From contig LNEX01000322.1 in the NCBI GenBank assembly GCA_001464165.1, positions 1-8,564 of the forward strand: a stretch of DNA of 8,564 nt. The letters run 5' to 3'. Below are positions 5,577 through 8,564 of this stretch, in pieces (the stretch's first letter is position 1; each line of letters begins with the position of its first letter). The DNA comes from a bacterium Ga0077546 (lineage in GTDB: Bacteria; Cyanobacteriota; Vampirovibrionia; Obscuribacterales; Obscuribacteraceae). The notes under the pieces are model-generated. The model saw only the letters and a program-made list of their open reading frames with translations. It had not been told where the DNA came from and searched no databases. The translations under genes and the position numbers were made by a program.

Positions 5577-5591
5577 ACACAGATACTGTGT
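5577..5591. promoter_or_regulatory. Short palindrome ACACAG-ATA-CTGTGT (operator candidate)
   Basis: Perfect 6-bp arms (5577-5582 and 5586-5591) with a three-base centre, the compact shape of many helix-turn-helix operators. It lies about 130 bp upstream of the membrane-protein ATG and roughly 56 bp from the centre of the 5518-5537 dyad. The arms are not related in sequence to that dyad, so the two would not bind the same protein. Confidence 0.25.
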
Positions 5592-5990
5592 ATGTTGGCT
5601 AGAGGTAGAAGTTATGTGTTTTTACTGTTTGCTTGATTCGAGTGTTTATAGAGAAGAAAAGAATTACATGCATTTCTAGCAACTTAGGGCTGCGTAAAAC
5701 AGCCAAAAATCATGAACTAGAATTTTTTCTAGCTAAGCTTTCAATTATTTCGCTGTCAAGTGTTGGCGCTAACTCGAATTATCTCAAAATCTGAAAGAAG
5801 CCGAAGCAAACCATAGACCCTTGTTATCACTGCAAAGAACCGCTCAAATGAGACTTCATACAGCAGCGCCAGTGGTGAACAGACGTTGTAAGGATGAGGT
5901 ACCGAGGAGGGTTTCCAAGCTGTCTTAGCTCTCGCAAACGTAAGCATGAGCTAAAGGAAGAAGAAGACGCCCCGAAAGATATGCATTCAT

Positions 5991-6587
5991 TTACTGACCA
6001 GCGCCTCCTTGGCGCTGCATTCTTTGCTGGCGACGCTGCTCTCTAAAAGCCTGAACAGCAGCTTTTTCATTTGAATCGAGCTGTCCATCTCCATTAGTAT
6101 CGAAGCGAGCCATCATCTTTTGCCTTCTAGCGGCTTTATCAGCTGGGTTTGACGTCTTTCCTCCACGCTTACCGCCAGAGGCTCCTCTGCCGGCTCCTGC
6201 ACCGCCGCCTTTACCACCTCGATGCTGACCACGCATTGCCTTAGCGGCAGCGCGCTCGGTATCGTCAATCATGCCATCGCCATTAGTGTCAAGACGAGCC
6301 ATCATCTGCTGACGTTTTTGTGGATTGGCTTGCCCCTGCTGTCCTTTGCGCCCTTTGCGCCGATGTCCTTTGCCTTGGCCACCACCAGCGTTGCCGCCCA
6401 AGCCAGAGGCTGAAGTAGCAGAAGTAGACTCAAGCCCTGGAGGCGGAAGTGACCCAGGGGTTTCCAGTTGAGGCGCGGCACTTGGCGCATAGTCATTATT
6501 AGCTTGTGCCTGTGCCACACCCACACCATGAGCAGCCACAGTAGTTACAAGCAAGCTAAGGGCAAGTAGTGTCTTTCGAAATTTCAT
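5991..6587 (-). CDS. Secreted, strongly basic EF-hand protein
   Basis: From the preferred start the protein has 198 residues (two more from the upstream ATG at 6593). A Sec signal peptide with KFRK, a hydrophobic core and AQA cleavage covers about the first 28 residues. Counted from the upstream ATG, two canonical EF-hand calcium loops follow: D-T-N-G-D-G-M-I-D-D-T-E at 102-113 and D-T-N-G-D-G-Q-L-D-S-N-E at 165-176, both with Asp/Asn/Asp/Asp/Glu ligands at 1, 3, 5, 9 and 12. Each is preceded by a helix ending MMAR-(L/F). Linkers at 64-96 and 121-147 are Gly, Lys and Arg rich, giving a very basic protein. Start choice: GGAG (6598-6595) touches the first ATG but is seven bases from the second (6587-6585), the normal distance, so 6587 is favoured. 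It follows the DUF1501 gene after 12 nt and is likely coupled to it. Calcium binding is well supported; the role in the operon is unknown. Confidence 0.88.
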   Translation of the reverse strand: MKFRKTLLALSLLVTTVAAHGVGVAQAQANNDYAPSAAPQLETPGSLPPPGLESTSATSASGLGGNAGGGQGKGHRRKGRKGQQGQANPQKRQQMMARLDTNGDGMIDDTERAAAKAMRGQHRGGKGGGAGAGRGASGGKRGGKTSNPADKAARRQKMMARFDTNGDGQLDSNEKAAVQAFREQRRQQRMQRQGGAGQ

Positions 6588-6599
6588 TCTCATTCTCCA

Positions 6600-7901
6600 T
6601 TACCCTTGAATAAAGGGGTTGCCTGTAAATTGATACCCAGGAAAAATAGTTGCCATCTGCTTAGCGGAAAGACCCAAACGACTACTCACCACAGAGCTAA
6701 TTACGGCTCTAAAATCAGTCGTGGTAGGCAAATCACGGGCCTCATTGAGTTGATTGTCAGCCAAGCCGCCAAAACGGCCATAGACCTTACCCCCAGGCAC
6801 CCCACCCCCCATCAGCCACATGGCATTGCCATGACCATGATCGGTTCCACCATTGCCGTTTTCTCTGGCTGTTCGGCCAAATTCAGACATGACCACAATT
6901 GTGGTGTTGTTATAGACAGGGCCAAGACCTCGAACCAAATCGGCTAGACCACCAGCCAAAGGTTGCAAGAGATTCGCCAGCTGTCCTTGCTCTGCCCCTT
7001 CTCGCACATGGGTATCCCAGCCGCCAAAGTCGATAAAGGCCACTTGTACCGTGGGGTCTTTCGTGAAAAGAGTAGCCAACTGCTTACCGAATTCAGGCGT
7101 TGATTTTGGCGTCAATGCACCACGATTGGCAGCTATTTGCTCTTTAGTCATAGCTTCCATAGACTCTTGCGGTTGAGAAGCAGCTTCGGTCATAATCGAA
7201 TCGACCTTATTGCGTGCTGAGCGTCCAGAAGCGAAGGCCTTGGACAAATCGTCGTTTCCCCCGTACATAGCGGAGAAAACACTGGGGACGTCACCAGCAG
7301 ATTGACCTTGGAAACGCCGTCCGATTCGCTTACCGGCGCCCCCGCCTTTGCCTTTACCATTGCCGCCGGACTTTTCAATGGTAGCAACAGTAGTTGGCCC
7401 GGCAAAAATGCGCGGAAGAACAGGCCCGATGCTGATTGCTTGCAAAGCAGAGTTCTTCGAGGGCAACTGGCCCACCAAGCGATTCATCCAACCCGTACTA
7501 GTAGATTTCACACCAGGCACACCAGACTCCATATAATCTTGTGCATCAAAATGGCTGCGAGTTTTATCTGGCGAACCGCAAGCATGAACAAAGGCCAGGG
7601 AATGGTTGGCCCAAAGAGGACTGAGGGGAGCAAGAGACGGGTGCATACCCCAGTAACCGTCTAAATCAAGCAACCCTGATGAGCGCGACATACCAATGGT
7701 CGGTCTGATTTGCTTATAGCGATTGTCGCCATAGGGCGCTATGACATTGAGGCCATCGACACCCCCGCGCAAGAGCACAACAATGAGTTTTTGCGCGCCG
7801 AAGTCTTCATTGCCGTTCTTATAGGCCCAACCTTGCTGACCAAGCAAGGGGAAAACCAGTGGTGAGAGCAGTGCCGCTTTTAGAAAATCTCGACGATTCA
7901 T
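6600..7901 (-). CDS. DUF1501 family exported protein
   Basis: 433 residues, a full-length DUF1501 protein (related to the sulfatase/alkaline phosphatase fold; biochemical role unknown). The N-terminus has M-N-R-R-D-F-L-K and a hydrophobic stretch to about 20, the Tat-like signal common in this family. Family landmarks follow: LLRGGVDGLN (43-52), HPSLAPL (87-93), RSHFDAQDYMESG (115-127), DFGGWDTH (291-298), SEFGRT (339-344) and NGGTDHGHGN (350-359). The His and Asp residues in these are the probable metal-binding set. Residues 178-197 form a Gly/Lys/Arg-rich low-complexity insert that I would not expect in the family core. AGAGGA lies just upstream of the ATG at 7901. The DUF1800 gene ends 25 nt before, and the EF-hand gene starts about 12 nt after. 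DUF1501 and DUF1800 genes are regular neighbours in many phyla, so the pair is expected; the EF-hand partner is less usual. Confidence 0.93.
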   Translation of the reverse strand: MNRRDFLKAALLSPLVFPLLGQQGWAYKNGNEDFGAQKLIVVLLRGGVDGLNVIAPYGDNRYKQIRPTIGMSRSSGLLDLDGYWGMHPSLAPLSPLWANHSLAFVHACGSPDKTRSHFDAQDYMESGVPGVKSTSTGWMNRLVGQLPSKNSALQAISIGPVLPRIFAGPTTVATIEKSGGNGKGKGGGAGKRIGRRFQGQSAGDVPSVFSAMYGGNDDLSKAFASGRSARNKVDSIMTEAASQPQESMEAMTKEQIAANRGALTPKSTPEFGKQLATLFTKDPTVQVAFIDFGGWDTHVREGAEQGQLANLLQPLAGGLADLVRGLGPVYNNTTIVVMSEFGRTARENGNGGTDHGHGNAMWLMGGGVPGGKVYGRFGGLADNQLNEARDLPTTTDFRAVISSVVSSRLGLSAKQMATIFPGYQFTGNPFIQG

Positions 7902-7926
7902 TTTGTTTTCCTCTACTTATTGGCAA

Positions 7927-8564
7927 TCAATAATTCATAAATTCAGGGCTACCAATCAATGCTGCGACCCTCTGGCCAGGCGGCGCCTTATCAATAGCTT
8001 GCTTTGTTTGGGGCGAGAGCTTGCCACCATTTACAGTGCCAAGCACTGTCTGGTAGTCGCTAGCAGTGTCAGAACCAGCCAAGCGCAAGGCAAAATCCAT
8101 TCGCTTTAGCAAGCCACCAGGGTTTAACCATGCCACTTTTGTATTTTTATAACCATCAGGAGTCAAACAAGCATAAAGTGGCTGCCCCTGAGTCTTAAGG
8201 AAGGCTGCCAACTGCTTAGGTTGACGAATGGTAGCTCCCGTAGCGCGCAAAGAAGAGACTAAATAGTGAAAAGGGCTCTTGAACTTACTATTCTGATATT
8301 TAGCATCCCAAAATTCTTGACTAGAAAACAAAGTATTGAGCACAGTTTTGATGTTGCCACCAGATTGCAGATAGCTGCTCGATAATTTGTCGACCAGAGC
8401 ATCTGGCGGACTATCATCAACAAAATATTGGGCCAACTTAAAGCTAAGGTGATGAGCAGTAGAGTTATGGCGAGCCAACATGTCTAGCACTTGTTCAATT
8501 TCTTTAGGACCGCTGCCTTTGATGGTTTGACCCAGCACTACTTTGTCACCAAAGTCATGGCGCT
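7927..8564 (-). CDS. DUF1800 family protein, C-terminal part (start lies beyond the window)
   Basis: The frame is open from the right edge of the window to a TGA at 7929-7927, giving about 211 residues; the true start is outside. A GTG at 8538 is internal, since the bases before it encode RHDFGDKVV, continuing the conserved segment 'H-D-x-G-x-K-x-x-L-G'. Further DUF1800 hallmarks are ARHNSTAHHLSFKLAQYFV (the 'hPaTArfia-KLa--Fv' motif), DDSPPDALV, SGGNIKTVLNTLF, SQEFW, the LTPDGYK...WLNPGGLLKRMDFALRLA run and the final LIGSPEFMNY. The family is usually about 450-600 residues, so roughly the C-terminal third to half is seen. Function is unknown; proteins of this kind are exported and encoded next to DUF1501. 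The stop is 25 nt before the DUF1501 start. Confidence 0.92.
   Translation of the reverse strand, partial: RHDFGDKVVLGQTIKGSGPKEIEQVLDMLARHNSTAHHLSFKLAQYFVDDSPPDALVDKLSSSYLQSGGNIKTVLNTLFSSQEFWDAKYQNSKFKSPFHYLVSSLRATGATIRQPKQLAAFLKTQGQPLYACLTPDGYKNTKVAWLNPGGLLKRMDFALRLAGSDTASDYQTVLGTVNGGKLSPQTKQAIDKAPPGQRVAALIGSPEFMNY

Larger units (their letters stand above)
5456..5990. other. 535-base AT-rich intergenic region with several dyad symmetries, no convincing gene
   Basis: The region separates the EF-hand operon from the membrane protein-muramidase operon. A 63-codon minus-strand frame (5947-5756) has an ATG but no ribosome binding site and no recognisable domain. Structures seen: inverted repeats at 5518-5537 and 5577-5591 (listed separately); GGCTG/CAGCC at 5688-5704; CTAGAA/TTCTAG around TTTT at 5717-5732; and TTAGCTC/GAGCTAA at 5925-5954 with a 16-base loop, about 40 nt beyond the EF-hand stop codon. 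None is followed by a T tract on either strand, so I see no clear terminator for the EF-hand operon. No tRNA, riboswitch or known small RNA is recognised. Confidence 0.5.

Noticed and set aside
5756..5947. 63-codon minus-strand frame with an ATG start
   Set aside because: No ribosome binding site, no recognisable domain, in an AT-rich gap with several hairpins; described within the intergenic entry but not called as a gene.
8536..8538. GTG as the start of the DUF1800 gene
   Set aside because: The frame continues upstream to the window edge and encodes the conserved H-D-x-G-x-K residues, so the GTG is internal and the gene is cut by the window.

Overview
The window reads as a chromosomal stretch of a Gram-negative-type (diderm) bacterium with balanced base composition. 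The evidence is an abundance of Sec signal peptides, a LolA-like protein, a lipoprotein and GGAG-type ribosome binding sites. The gene set (DUF1800-DUF1501 pair with an EF-hand protein, GT-C-like membrane protein, GH25 muramidase) resembles what I remember from non-photosynthetic cyanobacterial relatives (Vampirovibrionota/Melainabacteria, Obscuribacter-like). That placement is an inference from memory and could be wrong. No tRNA, rRNA, CRISPR array or insertion sequence is visible.

Layout: eight of the nine genes lie on the minus strand, so transcription runs from high to low coordinates. (1) 8564-5985 holds the C-terminal part of a DUF1800 protein, a complete DUF1501 protein and a secreted EF-hand protein. 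The gaps are 25 and about 12 nt, so this is almost certainly one operon for exported proteins. (2) 5990-5456 is a 535-base AT-rich gap with several dyad symmetries and no convincing gene. (3) 5455-4225 is a two-gene unit: a small four-helix membrane protein of unknown function, then a GH25 muramidase with no signal peptide and a cationic amphipathic C-terminal tail. (4) 4158-3685 is a putative lipoprotein built from eleven perfect-length octapeptide repeats, closed by a rho-independent terminator. (5) 3292-3537 is the only plus-strand gene, a small protein with a winged-helix-like end, a strong ribosome binding site and a recognisable promoter. (6) 2834-1239 is a GT-C-type polytopic membrane protein carrying a 15-bp in-frame tandem triplication. 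(7) 1143-355 is a LolA-like secreted protein with a TTG start, followed by the N-terminal part of another secreted protein running off the left edge.

The common theme is the cell envelope: export, lipoprotein or periplasmic proteins, a peptidoglycan hydrolase and a probable glycan or lipid-linked sugar enzyme. The most unusual items are the octad-repeat lipoprotein, the muramidase with a membrane-active-looking tail next to a small membrane protein, and the recent-looking 15-bp triplication.
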